39,548 nt of DNA from CAG-411 sp045124315 (GTDB taxonomy: Bacteria > Bacillota > Clostridia > Lachnospirales > Lachnospiraceae): positions 1-39,548 of the forward strand of contig JBGVLO010000038.1 of NCBI GenBank assembly GCA_045124315.1. The letters run 5' to 3'. A model generated the notes under the pieces. That model was not told the origin of the DNA. It did not search any database and saw only the letters and a list, made by a program, of their open reading frames with translations. A program made the position numbers and the translations under genes. Position 1 is the stretch's first letter; every line of letters starts with the position of its first letter. Shown here piece by piece: positions 7,352 through 16,631 of the stretch.

Positions 7352-8398
7352 TTATCCAATGGATGTAATAATACTAATCAACGGGAACATAACAGCGATC
7401 AAAACTCCCCCTACAATAATCGATAAACCAAATACAAGAGAAGTCTCTATTCTGGAACAAAACTGCCCTAAATGGTCTGCAATTTTCTCATCATACTGGT
7501 CGCTGATTTCATACAATACTTCATCCATCACACCGGCTTTTGACGCAATGGCAACCATTCTTCCCTGCATACCAGTAAGGATCTCTTCTTCTCTGAGAAT
7601 ATCTGCAAACGACTTCTCCTGATCCATTTCTTCCAAACAATGCTGAATCTTTCCCTGCAATTCTTTGTGTTCCACTACCTCCTGTGCCATTTCCATAGCC
7701 TCTGCAGGTTCAATACCACTGGATAACATAACAGACAGAGAGGAAACAAACTTTCCGGTTGCCATAAGTTTCCCGATTTTCCTTGTCAAAATAAAGCCAT
7801 TTGCAAAGTTTATAAGACTCTTCTTTCCATTGTCCGTCTGATACCAAAGTAAGATACAAAGTGCTGCCAAAATGATGACTGCTGCCAAAACAGACACCGT
7901 AGTTCCAACTGTCATACCAAAATGCATGATCTTGCTACTGGAAGAAGCTGCATCTACGTTCAAGTTGGTGAATACATTCTGGAACATTGGTAAGATCCAA
8001 CTTACTAGCGCTGTCAAAATAATAGCAATCATCAAAAACATTAACAACGGATAGGACACTACATTACGAATACTGGTCTTAATGATATGCTCCCTCTCAT
8101 AAAACTTTGACAAAGAACGCATTACATCTTCCAGCTTTCCACTGGCCTCTCCCACACGAACCATATTCACCATATATGCCGGAAACGCCTCTGTACTTTG
8201 AAGGGACTCCTGAAAACTCTTTCCCTCCTTCAACTGCTGTTCCACCGATTTCATAATCTGCTTTGTTACAGCATCTTCCATCTCCTCAGCCAGCATATAC
8301 ATGCCCTCTTCCAATCCAATTCCACTCTTCAGAATAATGGCAACCTGGTTACAAAAACCTGCCACTTCTTCTGAAACAAACTTCTTTTTCTTTGCCAT
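7352..8398 (-). CDS. pilC: Pilus inner-membrane platform protein PilC/GspF
   Basis: This is the polytopic membrane protein onto which pilus ATPases dock. The 348 residues contain two T2SSF repeats: residues about 10-130 with the signature KSGIGLEEGMYMLAEE, and about 210-335 with LSSGIEPAEAMEMAQE. Membrane helices lie near 110-135, 165-190 and 315-340, the family pattern. The ATG at 8398 has GGAGGG nine bases upstream. It heads the operon pilC, three or four pilin-like genes, pilT. Family proteins are usually about 400 residues, so this is a compact version. Confidence 0.92.
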   Translation of the reverse strand: MAKKKKFVSEEVAGFCNQVAIILKSGIGLEEGMYMLAEEMEDAVTKQIMKSVEQQLKEGKSFQESLQSTEAFPAYMVNMVRVGEASGKLEDVMRSLSKFYEREHIIKTSIRNVVSYPLLMFLMIAIILTALVSWILPMFQNVFTNLNVDAASSSSKIMHFGMTVGTTVSVLAAVIILAALCILLWYQTDNGKKSLINFANGFILTRKIGKLMATGKFVSSLSVMLSSGIEPAEAMEMAQEVVEHKELQGKIQHCLEEMDQEKSFADILREEEILTGMQGRMVAIASKAGVMDEVLYEISDQYDEKIADHLGQFCSRIETSLVFGLSIIVGGVLIAVMFPLISIITSIG

Positions 8399-8520
8399 AA
8401 AATACTCCCTCCAATGCTTTTTTGTGTTGTTATATAAGTTTTTGAATAGTTACACTCTACTTTAATATATCGGTTTTTTTGACCATTTCGTAACGACAAA
8501 AAATCAAAGCACAACAAGAC

Positions 8521-9756
8521 TTATCCCATAACCTCATTCCAAATATCCCACATTTTCTGCCAACTAAAAGTATAATCCATGTTCCGGGCATGATTGCGCA
8601 ATGCTAATTCCTGGGAATATTTTTTTAGCGGGTAAGTAGTGAAAGTAGCAGTTCCGGATTCCCAATGTGTTACAATAGGAATTTCCTTATTGTCTTTTAT
8701 ACTGACATTTCCGCGAATATCTTTCACGATCGTTACCTTTGCCATGGCACCTAGCATGGTCTTTGCCTGATCCTGTGCAGATATAAAATTCCCTATGGAA
8801 TAATACGCTAACATGTTATTCCCATCTTTTCCTTTTACCCATTCCACAGGTTCCACCACATGAGGATGTGTTCCAATCACAAGATCCACTCCCTGATCTG
8901 CAAAAAACTGTGCCCACTCCTTCTGACTTTGGCTGACACCTAAGTAATATTCCGTTCCCCAATGCGGGTACACCACTACAAAATCCGCCTGTTTTTTCGC
9001 TTTCTTTATATCTGCCTTCACTTTTTTCTTATCCAAAAGATCTACCAAATACGACTGATCCGACGGCACAGAAAAACCGTTCAGTCCATAGGTATAATTG
9101 AGCATGGCAATCCGTAAACCATCCTTCACATACACATAGATCTTTTTTCTTGCCTTCTCCGATTTGTGAACGCCTAAATATGTAGTTTCCGGATGCTCTG
9201 TCTCCCAGAATTCCATGCAGTTTTGCACCCCTTTTACGCCCTGATCCAGTGTATGATTGGTGGCATGCAACACTACATCAAATCCAGCCTTTACCAAAGC
9301 ATCTCCTGCCTCATTCAGACAATTAAAGCGAGGATAATTCTGTATTCCAAACTCTTCTCCTCCTATAATCACTTCCTGATTCACCACTGCCACATCTGCC
9401 TTTTTTATCTGCTTTTTTACATGCTGAAAAAAGTGATCATAATTATAGGAACCATCCGGCTGTCTTCCATTTGTCTGCACATAGCCATGTAACAGCATAT
9501 CTCCCACCATAACCAATTCTACCTCAACCGGTTTCAGTGTCGGAAATGGCTGAAACAGTGGCGAAATCTCCATCTGTACCTGGCTTTTTCCTTCCTCAAC
9601 AGGGGATGCCACTACTTTTATAGTATCTTTTTTCGCCTCATATTGCTGGATGCTTTTCTGTATTACCTGAAAAACAAAAAAAACAGTGGGAACTAAAATA
9701 GCGATTATCACGCTAATGATTAAAACCATTAGCTGTTTTCTGATTTTGTCGTTCAT
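8521..9756 (-). CDS. CapA-family metallophosphatase-like membrane protein
   Basis: CapA/PgsA proteins have a calcineurin-like fold and take part in poly-gamma-glutamate or capsule export; many family members have no proven substrate. An N-terminal anchor (about residues 8-32) is followed by the PGA_cap domain with VMVGDMLLHG, LHATNHTLDQG, IGTHPHVVEP and YSIGNFISAQ, covering the metal-binding motifs. I start at the ATG at 9756 (411 residues) because AAGGAG sits seven bases upstream; the longer frame to 9810 has no such site. There are no pgsB/pgsC genes next to it, so polyglutamate synthesis is not implied. A 15-bp inverted repeat lies in its leader. Confidence 0.88.
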   Translation of the reverse strand: MNDKIRKQLMVLIISVIIAILVPTVFFVFQVIQKSIQQYEAKKDTIKVVASPVEEGKSQVQMEISPLFQPFPTLKPVEVELVMVGDMLLHGYVQTNGRQPDGSYNYDHFFQHVKKQIKKADVAVVNQEVIIGGEEFGIQNYPRFNCLNEAGDALVKAGFDVVLHATNHTLDQGVKGVQNCMEFWETEHPETTYLGVHKSEKARKKIYVYVKDGLRIAMLNYTYGLNGFSVPSDQSYLVDLLDKKKVKADIKKAKKQADFVVVYPHWGTEYYLGVSQSQKEWAQFFADQGVDLVIGTHPHVVEPVEWVKGKDGNNMLAYYSIGNFISAQDQAKTMLGAMAKVTIVKDIRGNVSIKDNKEIPIVTHWESGTATFTTYPLKKYSQELALRNHARNMDYTFSWQKMWDIWNEVMG

Positions 9757-9789
9757 TTTTTCTCCTTCTTCTATAACTTTCAAAAAATA

Positions 9790-9847
9790 TAGCCTATACT
9801 TTTTTGACACTTTTTAGTAACTCTATTATCTCAAAAAGTATAGGCTA
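9790..9847. repeat. 15-bp perfect inverted repeat upstream of the CapA gene
   Basis: tagcctatacttttt (9790-9804) pairs with aaaaagtataggcta (9833-9847) across a 28-base loop. In leftward RNA the second arm is followed by TATATTTTTTG, so it could be a terminator for the upstream orphan gene or an attenuator in the capA leader. It could also be an operator. The sequence does not decide between these. Confidence 0.6.
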
Positions 9848-9943
9848 ATCTATGTAGTCACTGTGAAACATTTACTTGTTTTTTGTCCAAAATTCAGAAT
9901 TCTTTATAAAGGAAAATGCCAGCCAGACTTATCCAACCAACAT

Positions 9944-10333
9944 TTAACAATCACAAAAAAAGAAAATATTTTCATAATCTCTATAATGACTTTCTATTCC
10001 TGCTATACAATCATCTTTATTATAAAAGTATAACGCACACATTGTCATCTCACTATCAAAATCTCTTTCACAAAAACCTTCCCAGCTTAAAATACGAAAA
10101 AGATAATTATAGACTGCATAGTTTTTTTGAATGAACAATCTTGTATATGGAAAACCATTTTCATATTCAATAGATATATCTATTATGTTGTCGAAAAACA
10201 CACTAAACTTTCCATTTTTCAATATCATAATATCACTTATAACAGAGTCAAAATCCACATAAATAATGTCTGATTTATTATATGCTTCTTTTATAAAAGC
10301 TTGATATTTTCTTATGTTAAATTTATTACGCAT
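9944..10333 (-). CDS. AT-rich orphan protein of unknown function
   Basis: I do not recognise this protein. The ATG at 10333 (MRNKFNIRKY, 129 residues) has AAGGA eight bases upstream and is preferred to the in-frame TTG at 10348. It is rich in Tyr, Phe, Asp, Ile and Asn, has no membrane segment, and ends in FFFCDC. Base composition is more AT-rich than its neighbours glgP and capA, which suggests recent acquisition; small orphan genes like this are often immunity or phage-derived proteins, but nothing here proves that. It lies downstream of glgP behind a hairpin. Confidence 0.55.
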   Translation of the reverse strand: MRNKFNIRKYQAFIKEAYNKSDIIYVDFDSVISDIMILKNGKFSVFFDNIIDISIEYENGFPYTRLFIQKNYAVYNYLFRILSWEGFCERDFDSEMTMCALYFYNKDDCIAGIESHYRDYENIFFFCDC

Positions 10334-10410
10334 ATTAATATCCTTCAATATTTCTTCAAAAAATTCTCAACATACAAATATTCTTTTCAATAATACTTTA
10401 ACATTACATA

Positions 10411-10434
10411 AGGCGCTACCATACAGTAACGCCT
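10411..10434 (-). terminator. Hairpin after glgP, weak terminator
   Basis: A nine-pair stem (AGGCGTTAC with GTAGCGCCT) with a six-base loop lies 34 bp beyond the glgP stop codon. The T-tract after it is poor (TTATGTAATG), so termination would be partial and the orphan gene downstream could be read through. Confidence 0.45.
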
Positions 10435-10467
10435 CTTCAATATTTTCTTTCGATATCCAGTCGACTA

Positions 10468-12921
10468 TTATACCTCTACCTTTACCTTTTCAAGATGCCA
10501 GATTTCCTTTGCATATTCTTCAATTGTACGGTCAGAAGAGAACTTACCACACTTAGCGGTATTAAGGATCGCAGATTTTGCCCATCCTGCTTCATTTCGA
10601 TAAGCAGCCTCTACTTTCTTCTGTGCTTCCTCGTAAGAATGGAAGTCCTTCAAAATAAAGTACTGATCGGCTCTCTCTCCACCATTTTTCTCTAATAGGG
10701 AATTGTAAATCTCACGGAACAATTCCGGATTATCCTTAGAGTAAGTCCCATTGATCAACTGTGTCAATACGGCACGAATGTCCTGATCAATATTGTAAAT
10801 ATCCTTTGGATTGTACTGGTTATTGTGCTCATACGCAATTACTTCATCGGAACTTAATCCAAAGATAAATGCATTCTCAGCTCCAACCTCTTCTACAATC
10901 TCTACATTAGCACCATCCATAGTACCAAGTGTCAAAGCTCCATTCAGCATAAACTTCATGTTGCCTGTACCAGATGCCTCTTTACTTGCTGTGGAAATCT
11001 GCTCAGACACATCTGCTGCTGCAAAAATCCACTCTGCATTGGATACCTTATAATCTTCTATAAATACAACCTTAATCTTATTTTCAATGCTTGCATCATT
11101 ATTTACTACATCCGCAACACTATTGATCAGCTTAATGATCGCCTTTGCACGACGATACCCTGCCGAAGCCTTTGCACCAAATATGAAGGTTCTTGGATAG
11201 AAGTCCATAGATGGATTCTTCTTCAATTGGTTATACAAATGCATAATATGCAAAATATTTAATAACTGACGCTTATACTCATGCAAACGCTTTACCTGTA
11301 CATCAAAAATAGAACGAGGATCTACCTCTACTCCATTGTGTTCTTTGATGTATTTTGCCAAACGAACCTTATTTTGATATTTGATATGCATAAATTCCTT
11401 CTGACACTTCTCATCATCTGCGTAAATTGCCAACTGATCAAGATGAGAAAGATCGGTAATCCAATCGTTTCCAATCTTACTTGTCACCCAATCAGCAAGC
11501 AATGGGTTTCCATGAAGTAAGAAACGTCTCTGTGTAATACCGTTTGTCTTGTTATTGAACTTCTCCGGCATCATCTGATAGAAGTCTTTTAATTCCTGGT
11601 TTTTCAAAATCTCTGTATGCAGTCTGGCAACACCATTTACGGAGAAGCTGGCTGCGATAGCCAAATGTGCCATCTTAACCTGTCCATCATAAATGATAGC
11701 CATGCTCTTAACCTTATCGTAATCTCCCGGATACCTAGCCTGAATCTCAAGAATAAATCTCTTATTGATTTCTTCCACAATCTGATAAATACGAGGGAGC
11801 AATCTTGAGAATAATTCCAATGGCCATTTTTCCAAAGCTTCTGACATGATTGTGTGGTTTGTGTAAGCACAAGTCTTATTTGTAATCTCCCATGCTTCAC
11901 CCCATTCTAAGTCATATTCATCCAAAAGAATACGCATGAACTCTGCTACTGTTACAGTTGGATGGGTATCGTTCATCTGGAAACAAACTTTCTCGTGGAT
12001 CTTATGAATATCATCATGTGTCTGCATATATTTCTTCACTGCTCTCTGGATACTTGCAGATACAAAGAAATACTGCTGTTTTAAACGAAGCTCCTTACCT
12101 GCATAGTGGTTATCATTTGGATACAACACTTCACAGATGGTTCTTGCAAGATTCTCCTGCTCCACAGCCTTCTGGTAATCTCCCTTGTCAAAGGAATCCA
12201 AACTAAATGTGTCAATGGCTTCTGCATCCCAGATACGAAGGGTGTTTACCATACTGTTGTTATAACCAACCACAGGAAGATCATATGGTACCGCACGAAC
12301 CGACTGATAGTTCTCCTGTACATAATGATCCTTACCATTCTCATCTCTCTTAACTGTTACATATCCGCCAAACTTAACTTCCACAGCATACTCTGCGCGC
12401 TTCATCTCCAATGGATTTCCGTGCTTCAACCAGTCATCCGGAGTCTCAATCTGGAAACCATTCTCAATCTTTTGCTTAAACATACCATATTTGTAGCGAA
12501 TACCACATCCATATGCAGGATAGCCCAATGTTGCAAGAGAATCCAAGAAACAAGCTGCCAAACGGCCAAGACCACCATTACCAAGTGCTGCATCCGGCTC
12601 CTGGTCTTCAATTACATCCAAGTCCAAACCTAACTCTTCTATAGCTTCTTTAATTGCCTCATTTCCTTTTAGGTTAATGATAATATTTCCCAATGCACGT
12701 CCCATTAAGAACTCCATGGACAAATAATATACAATCTTCTTATCTTCCTTCTCCCATTGCTTGTGAGATGCCATCCACTGATCGATTACAATATCCTTTG
12801 TAGCATATGCTACCGCCTGGAACAACTGCTGCTGATCTGCATCTTCAACTGAACGTCTAAAAAATTTCTTTAGATAATCTACTACGCTTTCTTTAAATTC
12901 CTCTTTGCTGATTTCTGCCAT
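10468..12921 (-). CDS. glgP: Glycogen/alpha-glucan phosphorylase
   Basis: The enzyme releases glucose-1-phosphate from glycogen or maltodextrins using pyridoxal phosphate. The ATG at 12921 (MAEISKEEFK, 817 residues) is chosen because AAAGGAGGGG precedes it by eight bases; 817 is normal family length, while the longer frame to 12987 adds 22 residues without a site. Visible motifs include EPDAALGNGGLGRLAACFLDS, MNDTHPTVTVAE, VKRLHEYKRQLLN and the PLP-lysine signature EASGTGNMKFMLNGA. It stands alone here, without other glycogen genes. Confidence 0.98.
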   Translation of the reverse strand: MAEISKEEFKESVVDYLKKFFRRSVEDADQQQLFQAVAYATKDIVIDQWMASHKQWEKEDKKIVYYLSMEFLMGRALGNIIINLKGNEAIKEAIEELGLDLDVIEDQEPDAALGNGGLGRLAACFLDSLATLGYPAYGCGIRYKYGMFKQKIENGFQIETPDDWLKHGNPLEMKRAEYAVEVKFGGYVTVKRDENGKDHYVQENYQSVRAVPYDLPVVGYNNSMVNTLRIWDAEAIDTFSLDSFDKGDYQKAVEQENLARTICEVLYPNDNHYAGKELRLKQQYFFVSASIQRAVKKYMQTHDDIHKIHEKVCFQMNDTHPTVTVAEFMRILLDEYDLEWGEAWEITNKTCAYTNHTIMSEALEKWPLELFSRLLPRIYQIVEEINKRFILEIQARYPGDYDKVKSMAIIYDGQVKMAHLAIAASFSVNGVARLHTEILKNQELKDFYQMMPEKFNNKTNGITQRRFLLHGNPLLADWVTSKIGNDWITDLSHLDQLAIYADDEKCQKEFMHIKYQNKVRLAKYIKEHNGVEVDPRSIFDVQVKRLHEYKRQLLNILHIMHLYNQLKKNPSMDFYPRTFIFGAKASAGYRRAKAIIKLINSVADVVNNDASIENKIKVVFIEDYKVSNAEWIFAAADVSEQISTASKEASGTGNMKFMLNGALTLGTMDGANVEIVEEVGAENAFIFGLSSDEVIAYEHNNQYNPKDIYNIDQDIRAVLTQLINGTYSKDNPELFREIYNSLLEKNGGERADQYFILKDFHSYEEAQKKVEAAYRNEAGWAKSAILNTAKCGKFSSDRTIEEYAKEIWHLEKVKVEV

Positions 12922-13124
12922 AATAAGCCCCTCCTTTAAATTGTCGCCTTGCATGTCACTATTCTGGTCATTCTTCCGGTTTTCCATAAGTGTCTACCAC
13001 CCCATGTTAAAAACAAATAGGTAAAATCCCTCTACATTTTGTAACCTTATGCTGCCTTTTAGAATATTATATTTAAATGTGTGCCCCTGAGTGCACCCCA
13101 AAATAGTATTCCCTTGAAAAGAAA

Positions 13125-13163
13125 AGCTTGTTTTCATAGCGATTCTCACTATCAAAACAAGCT
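13125..13163 (-). terminator. Terminator ending the pheS-pheT operon
   Basis: AGCTTGTTTT pairs with AAAACAAGCT around an inner GATAG/CTATG stem; leftward RNA continues TTTTCTTTTC. It lies about 90 bp after the last operon gene and before the glgP 5' region. The rest of the 12922-13250 gap shows no gene. Confidence 0.8.
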
Positions 13164-13250
13164 CTAAAATCCCTATTTTGCTTTACTTCGACATATTTTC
13201 CCATTTTCTTTATACTTTTTTGAACTTTTGTTGTTTTGTAAACAAACTTT

Positions 13251-13604
13251 TTACACAATTCCTGTCACGTATAAAGAAACATACACCAGAAACAGAAATA
13301 CATTGATACAGAAACCTGCCACTGATCTGCCTTTCTTCGCCTCTTCATCCCGCATACCCACAACTGCAGTTACAATTCCCGAAATGGCAACGATAGCAAG
13401 AAGCAGACCTAAAACACCAATCCACATACCCGATTCTCCCTTTTGTGTATAGGAGATCAAAAACAACAGCATAAGGACTGCAAAATTGGCACCTCCCATA
13501 CACATGGACACAAGACCAACCACCGAAGGATACTGATCGATTTTCATATAGGTAACCTTGCGGTTACGAATGCTATCCTCTTCCCTTGGAATAAATGTTT
13601 TCAT
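13251..13604 (-). CDS. Small membrane protein, DUF4190/DUF6142-like
   Basis: 117 residues with three predicted membrane helices (about 30-52, 62-84 and 97-115) and a basic connecting loop RDEEAKKGRS. Repeating GLVSMCMGGANF and GVLGLLLAIVAISG segments resemble the DUF4190/DUF6142 group of small Firmicutes membrane proteins, whose function is unknown. AAAGGTG precedes the ATG. It follows the VanZ-like gene by 15 bp, so it is the last gene of the pheS-pheT transcript. Family naming is from memory. Confidence 0.65.
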   Translation of the reverse strand: MKTFIPREEDSIRNRKVTYMKIDQYPSVVGLVSMCMGGANFAVLMLLFLISYTQKGESGMWIGVLGLLLAIVAISGIVTAVVGMRDEEAKKGRSVAGFCINVFLFLVYVSLYVTGIV

Positions 13605-13619
13605 ATTTTCACCTTTTTC

Positions 13620-14078
13620 TTACAATAACTTTTTTAATTTTTTCCGCAGAAGAATAAAACACACATATCCAATGATACAGCCGGTCGTATTCATAATCAC
13701 ATCGTCTACGTCAAAAATCCCTACCTGAAAGGTAAGTTGTACTAACTCAACCCCAAAACTCAATTCTACACTATATAGTGCAACAGAAAGGAAGTCCCGA
13801 TTCTGAGAACTGACAATGGGAAGTAAAAAACCGAAGGGGGCAAATGCCATAACATTTCCAACAATGTTTACAATAAAGTACTCCACTCCAAATATCTGTC
13901 GATAACGCAAATATCTCATAATTTCACGAAACGGAATCAAATTGTATCGGTAGGCTTGATCTTCCGTTCTTCCATACCTCTCGGAAAAGAACAGAAAATA
14001 AGCCAACACAATCACATATATCACAAACAAAATTCGCACTGCAACCCTTCCTCGTCGCTTTGTTTGCTCTTCCCTCAT
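13620..14078 (-). CDS. VanZ-like family membrane protein
   Basis: 152 residues with four membrane helices and the VanZ-like motif pattern: YNLIPFREI, an N-I-V-G-N-V segment (FIVNIVGNVMAFAPFGFLLP), then DVDDVIMNTTGCIIGY. The first VanZ is linked to teicoplanin resistance, but most chromosomal members have no known role and nothing here indicates a resistance cluster. It begins 15 bp after the pheT stop and is probably co-transcribed. Confidence 0.9.
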   Translation of the reverse strand: MREEQTKRRGRVAVRILFVIYVIVLAYFLFFSERYGRTEDQAYRYNLIPFREIMRYLRYRQIFGVEYFIVNIVGNVMAFAPFGFLLPIVSSQNRDFLSVALYSVELSFGVELVQLTFQVGIFDVDDVIMNTTGCIIGYVCFILLRKKLKKLL

Positions 14079-14093
14079 ATAAATAATACCTTT

Positions 14094-16535
14094 CTATTTA
14101 CGAAGTTCGATGCCCATATCTTCCAATCCTTTCAGGATCTTATCCATCACTGTTGTAATTTCTTTTTCCTCTAATGTGTGGTCTGCTGCACGGAAGGAAA
14201 TGGAATATGCTACGGATTTGTGACCTTCTGCGATCTGGTCTCCCTCATATACATCAAACAAAGTACAGTCTTCCAGTAGTTTTCCACCTTTCTTGCGGAT
14301 CAATTCTTCTACCTGTCCCACAAGAATGCTCTTTGGCATAACCATACTTAAGTCACGGCTTACTGCAGGATATTTTGCAATTCCTGTATACTTAATAGCA
14401 AAGTTTGCTAATTCCATAAGGGGCGGCATATCGATTACTGCAACATATGCTTTTGTCTTCATGTTGTAGTTTTCTGCTACTTCCGGATGGATTTCTCCTA
14501 AGTAACCTACTACCGTTCCATCTACGGATACCTTTGCCTGACGACCTGGATGTAAGAAATTCTTTTCTGCCTTTGGATCGTAACTCTTTACACTCTTAAT
14601 TCCTACCGCTTCTAATACTTCCTCAACTACGCCCTTCATGTCAAAGAAGTCTCCCTCTCCAAACATACCTAATGTAAGCTGTGTTCTCTCATCTGGAAGT
14701 TCTTTTCCTGTATTATCTTTTGGAATATAGACATTTGCAATTTCATACAAACGCACATTTTTATTTCTACGGTTAAAGTTTGTAGACAAAGAAGTAAGCA
14801 TTCCATTTAATGGAAGTGTACGCATTACACTGAAATCTTCTCCTAATGGGTTGGAAATTTTCACAACATTTCGAAGTGCATCCTCCTGCGAAATCAATAA
14901 TTTATCAAATACCTTTGGACTCTCAAAAGAGTAGGTCATTGCCTCACAGAAACCAGACTGTTCTGCCACATTTCTCACAATGTTTTCCACTCTCAATTTT
15001 TCTGACAAGCCACCCTTTGTAGCTGCACTGGCTGGCAATGTGGTTGGGATGTTGTCATATCCGTAAAAACGTGCCACTTCCTCTGCCACATCTGCCAATA
15101 CATTCACATCCTGTCTCCAGGTTGGAACGATAATTTCTTTTGCTGCTTTATCTACTGGAAGGTCGATTTTTTCAAAGTATCCGATCATGGTATCTTCATC
15201 AATATCTGTTCCTAACATTTTATTGATACGATCCACATCATATGCCACTCTCTTTGGCTCTCTTACATTTGGATATACATCTACATATCCTCCGACTACT
15301 TCACCGGCACCAAGTTCTGTAATCAACTGACAGGCACGGTTCATTGCCTCCATAGCGGTGTTTGGATCCAATCCCTTTTCAAATTTTGCCTGTGCATCCG
15401 TACGCATTCCAAGCTTCTTTCCGGATAAACGGATGTTGGTTCCATCAAAGCAGGCTGCTTCAAATAACATTGTGTTTACCTTATCTGTAATCATAGTGTT
15501 TTCTCCACCCATGATACCGGCAATTCCAATTGCTTTCTGACCATCACAAATTGTAAGGATGCTATCATCCAATTCTCTTTCCTGTCCATCTAAAGTAACA
15601 AACTTCTCACCTTTTTGCGCACGTTTTACAACAATCTTCTTGTCTGCAATGGTATCCAAATCATAGGCATGCATTGGCTGTGAATACTCTGTCATAACAA
15701 AGTTTGTAATATCTACAATATTGTTAATTGGACGGATACCAACTGCTGCCAGTCTTCTCTTCATCCACTCTGGTGAAGGTCCGATTTTTACATTCTTTAC
15801 TACTTTTGCTACATAACGGGAACAAAGGTCCGTATCCTGAATCTCTACAGAAACATAATCACTGGTTTTTTCATCATTCTCTGTAACTTTTACAACCGGT
15901 GGCACAAATGGCTTACCAAAAGTTGCGGCAGCTTCTCTTGCAATTCCCAAAATACCAAAACAGTCTACACGATTGGATGTTACTTCATATTCCACTACCG
16001 TGTCATGCAACCCAAGTAATTCCGGAACACTACTTCCAATTGGAGCATCCTTATAATCCTCATTGTCACTCAGAATGTAAATTCCGTCTGGTGCCGCATC
16101 AGGATACATATCCACAGTAGATCCCAACTCGTCAATGGAACACATCATACCAAAAGAAGGTACCCCACGAAGCTTCCCTTTCTTAATCTTAATTCCATCC
16201 GGATGTGGCTCATTGTCATGTGCACTTCCTGCCACACGTCCGCCATCCAATACAACCGGAACCTTGTCTCCTACTTTTACATTGGATGCACCAGTTACGA
16301 TCTGTACCTGCTCACCTTCTTCTGTCACCTGCACCTGACATACGATCAACTTATCCGCATCCGGATGTTTTTCGATAGAAAGGATCTTTCCTACCACGAT
16401 CTTTTCTAAGTTTTTATCTAATTGTTCATATCCTTCTACTTTTGTTCCAGATAAGGTCATAGCATCTACATATTCCTGCACGGTACAATCCAACTCTGGT
16501 ACATAATCTTTTATCCATGATAAAGGTGTATTCAT
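14094..16535 (-). CDS. pheT: Phenylalanyl-tRNA synthetase beta subunit
   Basis: Beta chain of the alpha2-beta2 enzyme that charges tRNA-Phe; it carries editing and tRNA-binding functions. At 813 residues it is full length. Order of domains: N-terminal OB-fold tRNA-binding domain (about 40-150, KILSIEKHPDADKLIVCQV), B3/B4 editing domain with RYVAKVVKNV, B5 domain (VDVYPNVREPKRV onward), catalytic-like core, and a C-terminal FDX-ACB anticodon-binding domain (KYPAVSRDLSMVMPK onward). AGGAGG precedes the ATG. It is 96 bp downstream of pheS; that gap contains a short dispersed motif (see 16560-16582). Confidence 0.98.
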   Translation of the reverse strand: MNTPLSWIKDYVPELDCTVQEYVDAMTLSGTKVEGYEQLDKNLEKIVVGKILSIEKHPDADKLIVCQVQVTEEGEQVQIVTGASNVKVGDKVPVVLDGGRVAGSAHDNEPHPDGIKIKKGKLRGVPSFGMMCSIDELGSTVDMYPDAAPDGIYILSDNEDYKDAPIGSSVPELLGLHDTVVEYEVTSNRVDCFGILGIAREAAATFGKPFVPPVVKVTENDEKTSDYVSVEIQDTDLCSRYVAKVVKNVKIGPSPEWMKRRLAAVGIRPINNIVDITNFVMTEYSQPMHAYDLDTIADKKIVVKRAQKGEKFVTLDGQERELDDSILTICDGQKAIGIAGIMGGENTMITDKVNTMLFEAACFDGTNIRLSGKKLGMRTDAQAKFEKGLDPNTAMEAMNRACQLITELGAGEVVGGYVDVYPNVREPKRVAYDVDRINKMLGTDIDEDTMIGYFEKIDLPVDKAAKEIIVPTWRQDVNVLADVAEEVARFYGYDNIPTTLPASAATKGGLSEKLRVENIVRNVAEQSGFCEAMTYSFESPKVFDKLLISQEDALRNVVKISNPLGEDFSVMRTLPLNGMLTSLSTNFNRRNKNVRLYEIANVYIPKDNTGKELPDERTQLTLGMFGEGDFFDMKGVVEEVLEAVGIKSVKSYDPKAEKNFLHPGRQAKVSVDGTVVGYLGEIHPEVAENYNMKTKAYVAVIDMPPLMELANFAIKYTGIAKYPAVSRDLSMVMPKSILVGQVEELIRKKGGKLLEDCTLFDVYEGDQIAEGHKSVAYSISFRAADHTLEEKEITTVMDKILKGLEDMGIELRK

Positions 16536-16559
16536 ATTCTTTGCCTCCTAATTTGCTGT

Positions 16560-16582
16560 TACGGTTCAAACCTTTTGACTCT
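16560..16582. repeat. Short dispersed motif in the pheS-pheT gap
   Basis: ggttcaaaccttttgactct matches agttcagaccttttgaccct at 35303-35322 in 17 of 20 bases. Both lie in gaps next to highly expressed genes. It could be a trace of a repeat family; the function is unknown. Confidence 0.4.
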
Positions 16583-16631
16583 TTGTTTCTATCTTTTCTA
16601 CAATCTATCCAGCCATGATACCTACGGATTG

